Origin: Zopfochytrium polystomum
Lineage: Eukaryota > Chytridiomycota > Chytridiomycetes > Chytridiales > Chytridiaceae
Direction: 5' to 3'
DNA: 47,644 bases
Assembly: GCA_025765615.1 (NCBI GenBank)
Contig: JAIVFJ010000400.1
Span: 1-47,644, forward strand
The notes below the pieces were generated by a model. It did no database searches and was not told the DNA's origin. It was given only the letters and a program-made list of their open reading frames with translations. Both the position numbers and the translations under genes were made by a program. Within the stretch, counting starts at the first letter, position 1; each line of letters opens with the position of its first letter. Of this stretch, positions 9,750 through 19,876 are shown piece by piece.

Positions 9750-10056
9750 CACGCCAGCGAGAACACGGCTCGCACTCCCGGCGCCAGCACTTCGGCCCCG
9801 GGGAACGGCGCCTGCGGCGGCTGCCCGCTCTCGGCGCCGCCGTGGACGAACTCGACTGTGGAGTTTTCCACGTCCATCCACTGCGGTTGCGGATCCCGCC
9901 GGCTGCCCAACGACCCAGTCGCGGAGGAGAACCACCCGCGCGACTCACGTCAGCGTCGGCCTGTTCACGCTGGCGAGCACCGGCAACTTTTTCCTCTGCC
10001 TGTGGCCCACCGACAAACAAAACACAATCATCAATGCCTCGGTAGTCGCCGAGTAG
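9750..10056 (+). other. Possible frameshifted or spliced coding remnant
   Basis: Two plus-strand frames look codon-like and meet near 9937-9945: one reads NSTVEFSTSIHCGCGSRRLP followed by NDPVAEENHPR, the other reads VSVGLFTLASTGNFFLCL followed by WPTDKQNTIINASVVAE and ends in TAG at 10054-10056. A one-base shift would join them. This could be a decayed gene or an exon end with an unrecognised intron (a CAG acceptor occurs just before GTCGGCCTG). I do not recognise the family. Confidence 0.25.
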
Positions 10057-10759
10057 CATCGGTCGGGGGTAGCCGTATTTCCAAGAAAAAAAAAAAAGAG
10101 AAAATGGGTGTGTTGAGTGCGGGCGAGCGTCACTTGGGGTGGGTTTTTCGGGGTGTGCTCGGTGGGAAAAGCTTTGAGAGGGCCAAAGGTCAACCAACTG
10201 TCGCGCTGCGCATTTTCGCTTATTCCTTCTACTACCCGTTGCAACCTCCCCCCGCCTTTGATCTCTCCCCTGCGCATCGCACTTGTTGACTTTCGGCAGA
10301 CATGCAATAGCCAGGGTGAAGAAAGAAGAGTTCCCACGAAGGTTATTGGCACGAGAAGAGGGGCCTTTTATACTCGGAGAAGAGAAGAAAAGAAGGAAGA
10401 AAGAGTGACGTGACAGAGGAGAATCCCCCACACCCCCGAAACTCAACAGCGCTTTCACCCGAGTGCCCACCGTCGCTCTTTTTTCTTCTATTCTCTCTGA
10501 CGCTGTACCAGACGCAAGCCTTGCTCCCACCCTTTGCGTTGAGCAAGCCGCTGGGCTCATCGGCCGAGCCCCGTGCGTCGGATCTTCAGATGCGCGTGGT
10601 GATACGCAAATAGAAGTGGGGGGCGGCGAATTGTGCGTGGGATATCCTGGACGGTCGACCTGCAGCTTGGCCTTAAAAGCAAAGTCTATATGAGCAAATA
10701 AAACGATTCCCGAGCCGAGGTGGCAAGAAAGAGTAGGGCGCAAAAATAAAAGAGGTTTG

Positions 10760-10795
<36 letters not shown>

Positions 10796-10937
10796 GGTCC
10801 CGGGCGGTATGAACTTTGAGTGCGCGACTGGACGTCAAAAGGGCTGCGACTGGTATGGATGAGGAATGACGAGAACTGAGAGAATATAGCTCCAACAAGA
10901 TCAAATTTAAAGCGAAGCAAGCAGCAACCCCATTCTC
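10057..10937. other. Intergenic region with a 31-bp poly(A) run
   Basis: No gene is supported. The stretch contains an A-run at 10760-10790 (poly(T) on the minus strand) about 150 bp beyond the stop of the minus-strand monooxygenase gene. Confidence 0.45.
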
Positions 10938-12413
10938 TCATATGTAGCCCTTTCTCCGCAGCATCTTTTGCACGACCTCGCGCCCGTCGTACGCTAGCAC
11001 CTCGTCCGAGTTCAGGCTGCCGCCGGTCAGCGCGGCGTGGAACGCGGCCAGGCGGAGCGACCACCTCCCGACCTTTGCGCCGACGGCGGTCGTCGCGTGC
11101 TGCCGGCGCGCCTGCACGCGCGACGCCTCGGCAATCATGCGCACGCGCCGCTCGCGCAGCCCTTGGTACATGCGGAACGCCACGGCCGGCGCGATCCCGC
11201 GCGGCAAAAGCTCCTCCAGCAGCGCGCACAGCACGTCCGCGTCCTCCAGCGCGACGCTGGTCCCCTGCCCCACGAACGGAAGCACGGCGTGCTTCGCGTC
11301 GCCCACCAGCACCACGTCGCGCCCGTTGTGCCACGACGGGAGCGCAGGCATGTCGTACACCGTCACGGGAACTACCCGCTGCGACGAAGCGATCGTCGGC
11401 TCGAACGCGGGCGGGTAGCCCCATCCGGCGGCGACCGCCGCCACCCGCCGCCGCTCCGCCGCCACGTCGCCGAACGGCCGCCACTCGTCGTGCCGGAGCG
11501 TCGGCGAATGGCCCCCGCCGCTGTTGTTGCTGCTGCTTCCGCCGCTGTGGGTGCTGCTACCACTGCCGCCGCCGCCGCCGCCGCCGGCGCAACTCTCGTA
11601 CACGGCCCAGTGGCAGTGCGTCTCTGACGCCCGCATCAGCAAGCCAGATCGCCCGGCGCCGGCCGTGCAGTCCGTAAAGTAGTGCAGCCCGCGCGACGAC
11701 GGCCACCCGTACCCCGGGTCGAACGGGCTCACGCCCAGGTACCCGACGTACCCCGACGGCGCCGGCCCCGCGCACCCGGGGAACACGGCGCCCCGCACCG
11801 CAGAGTGGATCCCGTCCGCCCCGACCAGCACGTCGCCGTCCGCCCACGTCCCGTCTTGGAACAGCGCGCGCACCCCGCCGCCGTTGTTGTTGCTGGGCCG
11901 CCGCGCGGCGGGTGGGACTGCGGCGATGCCCGTGAGCTGCTTGTCGTGGTGGAAGAAGACGCCGGCGGCGGTCAGCGCGCGGGAGAGCGCCCGCGTCAGC
12001 GCGGTGCGGAGGACGTTGACGGGTGTCAGTCCGTCGCGGCGCGCGATCGCGAACCGCGCGACGACGTCGCCCTCATCGCCGTCGCCGTTTTCGTCCGGCT
12101 CCTCGTCGTAGTGGTCCTCATACTCCTCGTCGTCGTCGACGCCCTGCCGCCGCCGCCGCCGCCGCCCGCGCCGTCTCCCGCCGTCAAACGTCCTGAGTTC
12201 GACAAACTCGCACGGGTTCCCCGCGCGCACGACCTCGTCGAGGATGCCGAGCCGCCGCAGCACGCGCAGGCCGTTTTCCATCAGCGTCACGCCTGCGCCG
12301 ACGTCCTGCATGTCGAGGACGCGGTCAAAGACCTCGACCGTGTGGCCGGCGCGGGCCAGGAAGAGCGCGGTGGCGGGGCCCGAGATGCCGCCGCCGATGA
12401 TGAGGAACTTCAT
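10938..12413 (-). CDS. Group A FAD-dependent monooxygenase (aromatic hydroxylase-like)
   Basis: Translation from the ATG at 12413 gives 491 residues; the open frame continues upstream only through CA- and CT-repeats, so this ATG is chosen. The N-terminus MKFLIIGGGISGPATALFL is the GxGxxG FAD-binding motif, with the acidic EVFDR end of the second strand. VLVGADGIHSAVRG is the DG motif that contacts FAD and NADPH, and DVVLVGDAKHAVLPFVGQG is the GD motif that binds the FAD ribose. Together these define the single-component flavoprotein hydroxylases (FAD_binding_3). Such enzymes hydroxylate aromatic or polyketide-type substrates with NADPH and O2; the substrate here is unknown. Unusual features are an Arg-rich then very acidic insert at about residues 80-110 and a poly-Gly/Ser/Asn insert at about 280-320. 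Both are low-complexity; an unspliced intron or lineage-specific loops are possible. Confidence 0.85.
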   Translation of the reverse strand: MKFLIIGGGISGPATALFLARAGHTVEVFDRVLDMQDVGAGVTLMENGLRVLRRLGILDEVVRAGNPCEFVELRTFDGGRRRGRRRRRRQGVDDDEEYEDHYDEEPDENGDGDEGDVVARFAIARRDGLTPVNVLRTALTRALSRALTAAGVFFHHDKQLTGIAAVPPAARRPSNNNGGGVRALFQDGTWADGDVLVGADGIHSAVRGAVFPGCAGPAPSGYVGYLGVSPFDPGYGWPSSRGLHYFTDCTAGAGRSGLLMRASETHCHWAVYESCAGGGGGGGSGSSTHSGGSSSNNSGGGHSPTLRHDEWRPFGDVAAERRRVAAVAAGWGYPPAFEPTIASSQRVVPVTVYDMPALPSWHNGRDVVLVGDAKHAVLPFVGQGTSVALEDADVLCALLEELLPRGIAPAVAFRMYQGLRERRVRMIAEASRVQARRQHATTAVGAKVGRWSLRLAAFHAALTGGSLNSDEVLAYDGREVVQKMLRRKGYI

Positions 12414-12519
12414 TGCGCGAGGGGTTCGGAGGATGAGAAGGAGGGAAGGAAGGAGGCGGTGCTGGCGGCGGCGGCCTGGTGGCGACACTAAGGAATTGCG
12501 ATTTTGAGAGACAGCGAGA

Positions 12520-12575
12520 CAGAGAGAGAGAGAGAGAGTGTGTGTGTGTGTGTGTGTGTGCGTGTGTGTGTGGTT
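12520..12575. repeat. (GA)n(GT)n microsatellite upstream of the monooxygenase
   Basis: A run of GA dinucleotides passes directly into GT dinucleotides. It lies about 110-160 bp upstream of the minus-strand ATG at 12413, in the presumed 5' untranslated or promoter region. Confidence 0.9.
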
Positions 12576-13827
12576 TTTCGTTTTTCCACGCACGCATTAG
12601 TTTTGTGTGTGTGCCGCAGCGAGGGGAGTTGGCTTTGGCTCCTTTTCTCTTTCTCTGTCTGCCAGAGTCTGTCTCTCCGCAGGTGACTCATACGCGGTCA
12701 CTCCTTCCAAGTCCAGAAACAATTACCCGCCCTGTCCGCTTTTGGAATGTTCGTTGTTCGCATTACGGCCGTTCGTTGCCGTCGACGCCGTCGTCGACTC
12801 TGAGAACGAGGAGGAGGAGGAAGAGGAGGAGGAGGAGGAGGAAAAGGAGGAAGAGGCGCCCAGGCCGCGACGTAGCAATCAATCGATAATTCCATTGGTC
12901 TCTCGATCGCCGAGCCAAATCGAATCCGGTCTTATGCTCTTAGGGTGAGCTATGACGCGACCGTCTTCGTCCCATCCTCCGCCCGCAGCCTGTCGCACCA
13001 CCCGCGCAAGCATGTCCCACGGCCTGCCGCCGACGGACTGCTGTCGCCCTTGCTTACGCATGCAGTTTCAGAAGGTGGTGCGGCAACGGAGGGCCGATGG
13101 GCGCGGCTGTGGTCGTGTCGCCGATGTGGAGCGAGAGGACTGCTGCTGCGCAACGTGAGAAACAAAATATAAAAAAAACGAACCATCACCCAAACACCGT
13201 CTTTCGGGTGTGCGACCACACATGAGAATAAATCAAAAAAAATTCGGTCGGCATTCTGCAAAGTGGCTGCGATGCCTTCACGCGGCCCACGGCATACCGT
13301 GGGAAGGTGGTTTGGGCTTTTTTGGCGTCTCGCAACTCTTGTTCACCGCTACGCATCTGCAACTTGCGGAATTCCTCCATGTGGTGGGTAAAAAGTTACC
13401 GAGTGAGCGGCAAACACGCGGAATGGGATTCCCCGATTTGGCAAACGCCAAACCTGAAAAAAAAGTAATGAACAAATATTCATAATAAGAAAAATCGGCT
13501 GTTGCTATCAAACGTTGGACAGGCGGAAAAACAAGCAGGCGGATCCGTCTGTGCGGAAGCGGCCGCCCCCACGCGTGGAGTTTTCCGTGCTTTTTTCTAC
13601 AACCGCGAATGAATCGTCAAAGGGGCAAGGTGATCTCGAAATTCAGAGAGATAGAGATAGAGATAGAGAGAGAGATAGAGTGGGAGAGAGAGAGGCGAGA
13701 GCGAGAGAGTGAGAGTGAGAGAGCGTGTGTGTGGCTGAGTAAAAGAGAAAGAATGAGACAGTCACCGCAATTTTTTCTTTCACGACCCCAACCTCCCTCT
13801 CGCGATCACAAGCAGTTCTATCCCCAA
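12576..13827. other. Intergenic region with GAG and GA repeats
   Basis: It holds a GAG/GGA trinucleotide tract at about 12809-12858, a 68-codon plus-strand Cys-rich frame listed separately, and (GA)n tracts at 13641-13740 just before the gene at 13828. An open frame at 13210-13485 has no recognisable domain. Confidence 0.4.
12952..13158 (+). CDS. Small Cys-rich open reading frame (hypothetical)
   Basis: An ATG-initiated frame of 68 codons with eight Cys, several clustered (TDCCRPC, EDCCCAT). A strong donor-like AAC|GTGAGA sits over its last codons, so it could be the first exon of a longer gene. No signal peptide is obvious and I recognise no family. The antisense strand is also open here, so this is weak. 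Confidence 0.25.
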   Translation: MTRPSSSHPPPAACRTTRASMSHGLPPTDCCRPCLRMQFQKVVRQRRADGRGCGRVADVEREDCCCAT

Positions 13828-14544
13828 ATGTCCTCCGCCAAGGCTCACACGTGGAACCAAAACGCTTACTGGCACGCTCTCCTCGCGCGTCTGCTCAACG
13901 ACCAAGACCAGCCCCCGCCACCGCATCAGTTACACGCGGCGTTGGCCGCTCCTCCAGGAGTCGACGATTCTCATCGGCCATCCTCCTCCCACAACATGCT
14001 TCCCTCCTTGCCAACCCCACCGTCGTCCCACACCACACCTCCACCACCACCACCGCCACCGCCAACACCACCACAACCACCCCGCCGCACCCGCCGCCGC
14101 CGCGACACCCCCTGCGACCACGGCCGCCGCCGCTCGCAGTGCGTCGACTGCTACGAGCTCGGCCGCGGCGGCGGCTCCGTCTGCGTCCACCGCCGGCGCC
14201 GTGCAACGTGCCGCGACTGCCGCGTCGAAAACGCCGCTGCCGCCGCGCAGACCGGCCCGCTGCGTCGCTGGCGCATCAGAGGCCCGCTCACCTTTGTTGC
14301 GCCACCGCCCCCGCCGCCGTTCGCGATCACCAAGACGAGGGGGAGGAGAGTCACCGACCCGCCGCGCGGGCTCGCGGACATGCTGACGCCTGCGCCGTCC
14401 GAGCGCGGGCCGGGACAGAAACAGAAGACGGGGTCGAAGGAGGCGACGCGCTGCCCAGAGCGGCGGACGGGAGCGGCGTGGTTCAGCGTGGAGTGGATGT
14501 GCGGGGATTGCGGAATTCCCGCGGTGATGGTCGGGATGCATTAA
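13828..14544 (+). CDS. Cys/His zinc-knuckle-like protein, paralogue A
   Basis: 238 residues from the ATG at 13828. A Pro-rich N-terminal half ends in a basic run, then comes the core CDHGRRRSQCVDC, a spacer YELGRGGGS, and VCVHRRRRATCRDC: two C-x-H-x-R-x(4)-C-x-x-C units, which look like tandem small zinc-binding knuckles. Similar C.HG.RR..C..C repeats occur in proteins of algae, oomycetes and fungi, with no established function that I can name. After it are WRIRGPLTFVAPPPPPP and a C-terminal WFSVEWMCGDCG, both shared with the neighbour at 15269-16237. The protein is likely nuclear or RNA/DNA-binding given its basic character, but that is inference. Confidence 0.6.
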   Translation: MSSAKAHTWNQNAYWHALLARLLNDQDQPPPPHQLHAALAAPPGVDDSHRPSSSHNMLPSLPTPPSSHTTPPPPPPPPPTPPQPPRRTRRRRDTPCDHGRRRSQCVDCYELGRGGGSVCVHRRRRATCRDCRVENAAAAAQTGPLRRWRIRGPLTFVAPPPPPPFAITKTRGRRVTDPPRGLADMLTPAPSERGPGQKQKTGSKEATRCPERRTGAAWFSVEWMCGDCGIPAVMVGMH

Positions 14545-15268
14545 TTGGTGGGGAGCGACTTTGCTTTTGGTATTAGAATTTTTGTGAAAAGATTTTTCTT
14601 TTGTATTTTTTTTTGCGGGGTTGATGATGAGAGGTGGACCTGCGAGTGGAGATGGCGTGCAAGAATAGACGAGATGAACAAGGTTTCTACAAATATGGGT
14701 CGACGTTGCTGTGGCAAGCTTAACCTCTCGTCACTGAACTACCCGTCCATCGGCCCACGTAGTGTCAATAAAAAAAGTTCCGTCCACCTCCCCATATCAA
14801 ATGATGTAATGAAAAGCTGAGCCATTTTTTTCCAACTCGGAGGAGAGCGCGAGAGACAACATGTCGAAAATAGATCGCCAAGCTACTCTTTTGTCGAATG
14901 GAATGGAATCTGCACTCTGCACATTCGATCTTTCCGTTCTTCTGAAGTCAAGTTTTTTTTTTTGTTTCTTTTTTATATTTTTCCCTCGGGTCACAGAGGC
15001 ACAAACACACACACTCACACACACACACACACACGCACACACAAAAAGAAGAAAGAGCAACAAAAACTGAGGCCGTTTTGGGAAAGCCGTGTGGGAAAGA
15101 TTTTCCACCCCCGGCATGGTGGCCGATGTGCGGCGGAACCTAGTTTTATTTCCTCTATTTTAATGTTTTTATTATCAATCTTGCGTGTGCACAAACCCAC
15201 GGAGATGGATTTCCCGATTCGACGGGAAGGGGGAAAATTTTGCTTCTTGTTTTGGATAACATATCTGT
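14545..15268. other. Spacer between the two zinc-knuckle paralogues
   Basis: The spacer is AT-richer than the flanking genes and holds a (CA)n tract at about 15003-15043 and short T-runs. No gene is supported. Confidence 0.5.
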
Positions 15269-16237
15269 ATGTGCGTGTGGCTGGCTGGCTGGCTTGGCTG
15301 TCTTTTGGCGCTCAAACAGGCACGCTCTCTCCCCCGTCACGCCTGCGGGATCGGGGCGGGCTGCGCGCGGAGCTTTCTTTCCGCATTTGGAGAGTGTAAG
15401 TGCAAACACTGGGGGAAGGAAAAGAGAGAGGGCGCGTTGGTGTGTGCAAAACGAAAGGAAGGCACGGAACCCCGCCAGCACACACATACAAACACACAAA
15501 AAAAAAAACAAAAAAACAAAAAAAAAAAAAAACCCCCGCTTCGCTGTCGACGCACTCCAGCTCTCACATGCCCCAACTGCACCAACTTAACCCGATCGTC
15601 CACCCACGAATGGCGGCCGTGCCGGCTGCGCATTCAAACCACCCCGCATCATCCTCCCAGCACTTCCTGGCCGACACCGTACTCCCAACCGCAAGCCGTC
15701 CACCGCCCTCACCAACCCGTCCTCCAAACCACCACCCCGTCGCTGCCGCCAACCCCCGGCCCATCAGCCTCTCCACAACCACAAGCACCACCACCACCAC
15801 CACCACCGCGCCGCCGCCGCCGCGACACCCCCTGCGACCACGGCCGCCGCCGCTCCCAGTGCGTCGACTGCTACGAGCTCGGCCGCGGCGGCGGGTCCGT
15901 CTGCATCCACCGCCGCAGACGCGCATTGTGCCGCGACTGCCGGTCCGGAAACGCCGCCGCCGGCGACGGAGGCGCGCGCGACAAGGTGACGGCGGCGGGG
16001 CGGCTGCGAGCTTGGCGGATTCGGGGACCCAGGACGTACGTCGCGCCGCCGCCGCCGCCGCCGATGATGGGGAGAGGGAGGAAGGTGATTGACCCGGCGT
16101 ACGGGTTCGGCAAGATGGCGACGCCGGGCCTGAAGGCCGTGCGCGGCCGCGGACAGGTCGAGGGAGTGGAGGCGGGCGAGCGGCGGGACTGCGGGGCGTG
16201 GTTTAGCGTCGAGTGGATGTGCGGAGAAAGAGGGTGA
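15269..16237 (+). CDS. Cys/His zinc-knuckle-like protein, paralogue B (start uncertain)
   Basis: The reading frame with the conserved domain is open from an ATG at 15269 to 16237. Its core CDHGRRRSQCVDC, YELGRGGGS, VCIHRRRRALCRDC, then AWRIRGPRTYVAPPPPPP and the ending WFSVEWMCGERG closely match paralogue A. The DNA is also nearly identical through the core, so this is a tandem duplication. The N-terminus is doubtful: the frame runs through a CA repeat and an A-run (15498-15532), and no ATG in this frame lies between them and the Pro-rich region. A better-placed ATG at 15568 is in another frame. An intron, a frameshift, or loss of the true start could explain this. The C-terminal half of the call is solid. 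Confidence 0.55.
   Translation: MCVWLAGWLGCLLALKQARSLPRHACGIGAGCARSFLSAFGECKCKHWGKEKREGALVCAKRKEGTEPRQHTHTNTQKKKQKNKKKKKPPLRCRRTPALTCPNCTNLTRSSTHEWRPCRLRIQTTPHHPPSTSWPTPYSQPQAVHRPHQPVLQTTTPSLPPTPGPSASPQPQAPPPPPPPRRRRRDTPCDHGRRRSQCVDCYELGRGGGSVCIHRRRRALCRDCRSGNAAAGDGGARDKVTAAGRLRAWRIRGPRTYVAPPPPPPMMGRGRKVIDPAYGFGKMATPGLKAVRGRGQVEGVEAGERRDCGAWFSVEWMCGERG
15498..15532. repeat. Interrupted poly(A) tract
   Basis: Runs of A interrupted by single C bases, following a short ACACA stretch, within the doubtful 5' part of paralogue B. Confidence 0.85.
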
Positions 16238-16647
16238 TCCGGGTGAAAATGCGGATGATGAAATAGTATTTAGAGCGGATGATTTTTTTTTTTAAAAATT
16301 TTTTTTTCTTCATTCTTCCCGTGTTCCCCCAAGGCTCAAAAAATGATTTATTAGCGTTTGGCGTTCATCGCGATGTTTATGGAACCTTGAGTGACGCGAT
16401 CTCACGTGTATTTTCGTGTTTGTGCAAATAGGCATCTGTGACAAAAAGGAACGCAGTTCAAATATCAACTGCGTCAACAGCTTCCTCCGTTTCCAAACGC
16501 CTGCTTTGAAACTTTGATGCTAAGCAACAATGCCACGTTTGTGAAATGGCGCGCACTGTCGCAACATGGGTGTAGCAGATCTGTCAAATTGAAAGGAAAA
16601 TACGCTCACCAACTGAATTAACGTTCCGGAAGCTGCGGGCAGCGACG
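16238..16647. other. Intergenic region
   Basis: No gene is visible. The left part is rich in T- and A-runs (16290-16312), consistent with 3' flanking sequence of paralogue B; the right part is downstream of the minus-strand tRNA. Confidence 0.5.
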
Positions 16648-16718
16648 TGCGTCAGCCGGGAATCGAACCCGGGGCCGCTGCGTGGGAGGCAGCGATTTTG
16701 CCACTAAACTACTAACGC
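16648..16718 (-). tRNA. tRNA-Gly (anticodon CCC)
   Basis: On the minus strand the sequence folds as a tRNA of 71 nt including the discriminator A. The acceptor GCGTTAG pairs with CTGACGC with one T-G pair. The anticodon arm is GCTGC / CTCCCAC / GCAGC, with T33 before anticodon CCC. The T arm has CCGGGTTCGATTCCCGG with the B-box GGTTCGATTCC, and the A-box reads TAGTTTAGTGG. There is no intron, and CCA is not encoded, as expected for a eukaryotic nuclear gene. No long T-run directly follows. Confidence 0.92.
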
Positions 16719-17199
16719 CGTTGGATAAGAGTAGGAAATGTAAAAGTTTAAATCGTACCCGCCATTCCGTTGACTTAGGTGTTGTCTTGCGCATACTTCG
16801 AGTGGTGGACGGTTGAAAGAGTCGGTTGTCGAAAGTAGATGCGGAGCCAAAGATGCACGCTGAATATGGAAGACAATTGGGACGGGAGAGACAGCCGCCG
16901 TTGGGGGCGTTGACAAAGCTCCTTCGACAAGGGCTCAAAAACTTTTCGTCATCCAGAGAATCGGGATACTTTCCAATGGCTTTTCGAATATGTAAACAAG
17001 CTTGGCGGGCAGAAAGAAGGCGAAACTTCAGCGCCAAGAGTGCAAGCTGGGCGTCCAACGAGATTGTCACGTTCCTCCTCGAGAAACACTGCGGATGGAA
17101 CACTCAAAACCGAGCGAGCAAAATCGAAGTGGAAAAAACTGCATTTATTCAAGAGATCGTTTTTAAACGTGAGAAGAGGAAACCAAAGAGGATATAAAA
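16719..17199. other. Intergenic region between tRNA and the NmrA-like gene
   Basis: Open frames on both strands run through the tRNA gene or lack recognisable features. I see no supported gene. Confidence 0.45.
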
Positions 17200-18071
17200 C
17201 TAGTAAGTCAATGAGACGCATCGGTTTTCCCACTGCCCAGTCCCCTGCACAACATTCTCAAAAATCCAACCGCCAACGTCCTTTCTGCTGATAGAATATC
17301 CCACCGCCGGTCCACTAGCAGAGCCCTGCCCACCCGCAACCTCGACGCCGTCAGCAGCAACCCAGCCCGCTCGGACCTTGCCCGACCCCTTGCGCTCTCC
17401 GTCTGTGAGCAGCGTGGGGCGAACGACGACGAACCCGCCGATTACGCCCCGCTTGTACGCCGCGACGACCACGTCTTCCATCTCGCGCTTGTCGACGTGC
17501 GGCACCGCGAGCACCCAGTGGTACAGCCCGCGCATCGCGAACGGAACGTCCGGCGTCCGCCGGTCCGTGCCTGTCGTCGAAATGACCACCATGGTCGGCC
17601 GCCGCGCGCCGTCCGGGATGCCCAGGCCGGCGACGGCGTCGACCACCGTGCGCGCGGCGTCGGCGCAGATGGTCGGGTCGGTGAGACCGACGGGCTTTGT
17701 GAGGCTCGCCTTCATCACGGGGGTGCCGCCGATGCCGCTGATGATGATGTCGACGGGGCGGTCGTTTGGAGTGAGGGCTTTGCGAACGGCCGCGGCGTCC
17801 TTGACGTCGCCTTGGATGACGGTGAGGTTGCGGTCGATGGTGGATTCGGAGACGCCGTGGGCTTTTGTGAGAATGTCGCGAAGCTTGGAGGGTGTTCGTG
17901 CGACTGTCGGTTTGAGAGGGCCAGTGAGCAGAGGCAAAAAGGGAAAGGAAAAGTGGGAGTATTGGACTTACGAGCGGATACAGGATGCCCAGCCTCTAGC
18001 GCCAGTGCGAGCGCAGCCGCGGCGCATCCACCAGTTGCGCCAAAGAAAGCGATTGCAAGCTTAGTCGACAT
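17200..18071 (-). CDS. NmrA-like / NAD(P)H-binding atypical short-chain dehydrogenase
   Basis: Two exons on the minus strand: 18071-17972 and 17903-17200, separated by a 68-nt intron (GTAAGT..GACAG), give 267 residues. The first exon encodes IAFFGATGGCAAAALALALEAGHPVSA, a Rossmann start of the GATGxxG type (Ala at the last Gly). The second begins LARTPSKLRDIL with the Arg expected for NADP binding, then NLTVIQGDVKD, the usual D-x-D region after strand 3, and VDIIISGIGG after strand 4. The C-terminal part has VVRPTLLTDG, the common RP-x-L motif. These proteins are redox sensors or reductases; no Tyr-x-x-x-Lys catalytic pair is obvious, so a regulatory or cofactor-sensing role is possible. Probably cytosolic. 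Confidence 0.75.
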
Positions 18072-19876
18072 GTGTAAGGGAAATGTTTGCTTTGAAGGAG
18101 GGGGAGGCTTTGTGTTGGTTGTTTGTTCTGGGGCGGATTCATCAAGCCCCACCCTTTTTATTGGGGGGGTAGACGTCCGAGCCGCCATGGTTCAGTGCGG
18201 GATCTGCAAGCGGCGATTGCCGCCCGCACCCGCATTCGAGACATGTCAACTTGGCCCACGGGCGTCGCGCGATGCAGCCCGCGCAAAGAAAATGTGCGGC
18301 ACCGCCCGCCGCACCGCAACGTCGCCGCAAGGCTGAGCACAGACGCCCTGCGTTCCCGCTCGACAGCTCCACCGAGCGTCATTTTCCAAATGACCACGTG
18401 CACCACCGCCATCGCGACAACGTCCGCCGACGTCCTGTTATATGCGTCCAGCGGCGGCCGGAGGAAGAGCGGCCGCGGCGCACCTGTGTTCCATCGAGAA
18501 CATCAGTCGTCTGCCGCGGCACCGTTCCCCGGGACCGTCGCCATTGCATGCACCGGTGACGCTTCACAGTCGCCGACAGCTGCACCACCGTTTTTCTGAG
18601 CGGCCTAAGCAGGCGTCCCGCGGCGCGCAGTGACGCCACTCACCCCCGACAAATCGGTGCAGCAGGGAAGGTTTGGCACCCCGAACAGCACAAAAGGTCA
18701 AGGCGCACTCTCTTGAAAAATGGGTGGCCGCGGGAGGTCGATGAGGCCATTTCCTTCGGTTGCAGAGGCGATCTCACAACGTCGCTGTTGGCTTCACCCG
18801 AGCGGAAGAGTGGGATGTAATCGCCGTCATTGGTGGTGCTTGAACTGCCAGGAACCAAGCATGTCCACTCCCTCAACAACCGCCAAGACTGGTGGACGCG
18901 TGGGCAAGGATGGGATTTTTCCCTGTGGAGACGGATGATACTGGCGTGAGGAGTACAACAAAAAGGTCTTGGCGTGGCGTTCGTTGTTTCGGCGCAAACC
19001 CAAGAAAACGAATGTAACGCAATATTATCATGTGGACCATCCTTGGACCGAGGGACTCGCATTGCATATTTTGTTTTTCCCCCCCCCGTGTTTCACATCA
19101 TCGACGAATCGGAGTTTTCGCTTCCGTCGGACGTACGGTCAGTCGGTCACGATGCGGGCGGGACCACCAGCCTCGACGCCAAAAAACGAGCGGGCGCATC
19201 CGTCGCTAATCATTGGGCACTTGCTCTGGATATTATCCTCCTCGTGGACACGGCACGCGAGAGCAATTCTCTTCCAGTTCTCCTCCACTTCTCGTTGTTG
19301 CAGATTGAATGCGGACTCGAAACTGGCGCCCCAGCTTGCAGATGTTCTGCGCCCGGCCGATGCAACCAACATATGATGGCGCGCTGAGCTGAAGCCGAAT
19401 TAAGCGAGGGTGAAAAGTGGTGTTTTTTTTTGGCGGCGGCGCGCCCAACTCGTTTGTTTGTTTTGTGTTTGAGTTGGTTGGTTGGTTGGTTGGGTTTCGG
19501 CGGCCTTCCTTCCTTCATTCCTCCACGGAATTGGCGGTGTCCAAAGAGGGGGCGGAAGCCCCCTCGCGCAACGTTTCAGAAAATGGACGGCGCATTGGCC
19601 GTTCCCACGAACCGCATGACGAAGCATTGAAAAAATGAGCAAAAACGCCGGCCTGGCTGTTCCAAAAAAGGAACTTAGTGATGCTCCACGCACGCCTCCC
19701 TCCCATGCACTTCGCCGCCACAATCAATCTTTCCCCGTCATATTTAAGCGTGTGCTTCGTTCTTTCACCTCCAACCATCACCTCTGCGCGCCAGCCCAAC
19801 TCTGCGTTGTACAGCACACAAGACCAACTCGTAGCGCCCACTAATCTACCCCCCCTTTCCCGGCCCATTCCGCGCC
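18072..19876. other. Gene-poor interval with weak open frames
   Basis: Several overlapping frames exist but none is convincing. A short plus-strand frame at 18187-18336 begins MVQCGICKRRLPPAPAFETC, reminiscent of a small zinc ribbon, and may be a remnant or an exon. The frames at 18640-19062 (minus) and 18974-19387 (plus) have no recognised domain, and the latter has no ATG at its start. The right end is the upstream region of the polygalacturonase gene, with TATTTAAG at 19740-19747. Confidence 0.4.

Noticed and set aside
9742..11484. A 580-codon minus-strand frame
   Set aside because: Its right half is the monooxygenase gene read in the wrong frame (Arg/Gly-rich), and its left half crosses poly(T) and intergenic DNA.
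12607..12948. A plus-strand frame with a poly-Glu run
   Set aside because: The Glu run comes from a GAG/GGA repeat; there is no domain and no support for splicing.
16618..17103. A 161-codon minus-strand frame
   Set aside because: It runs through the tRNA-Gly gene and has no recognisable domain.
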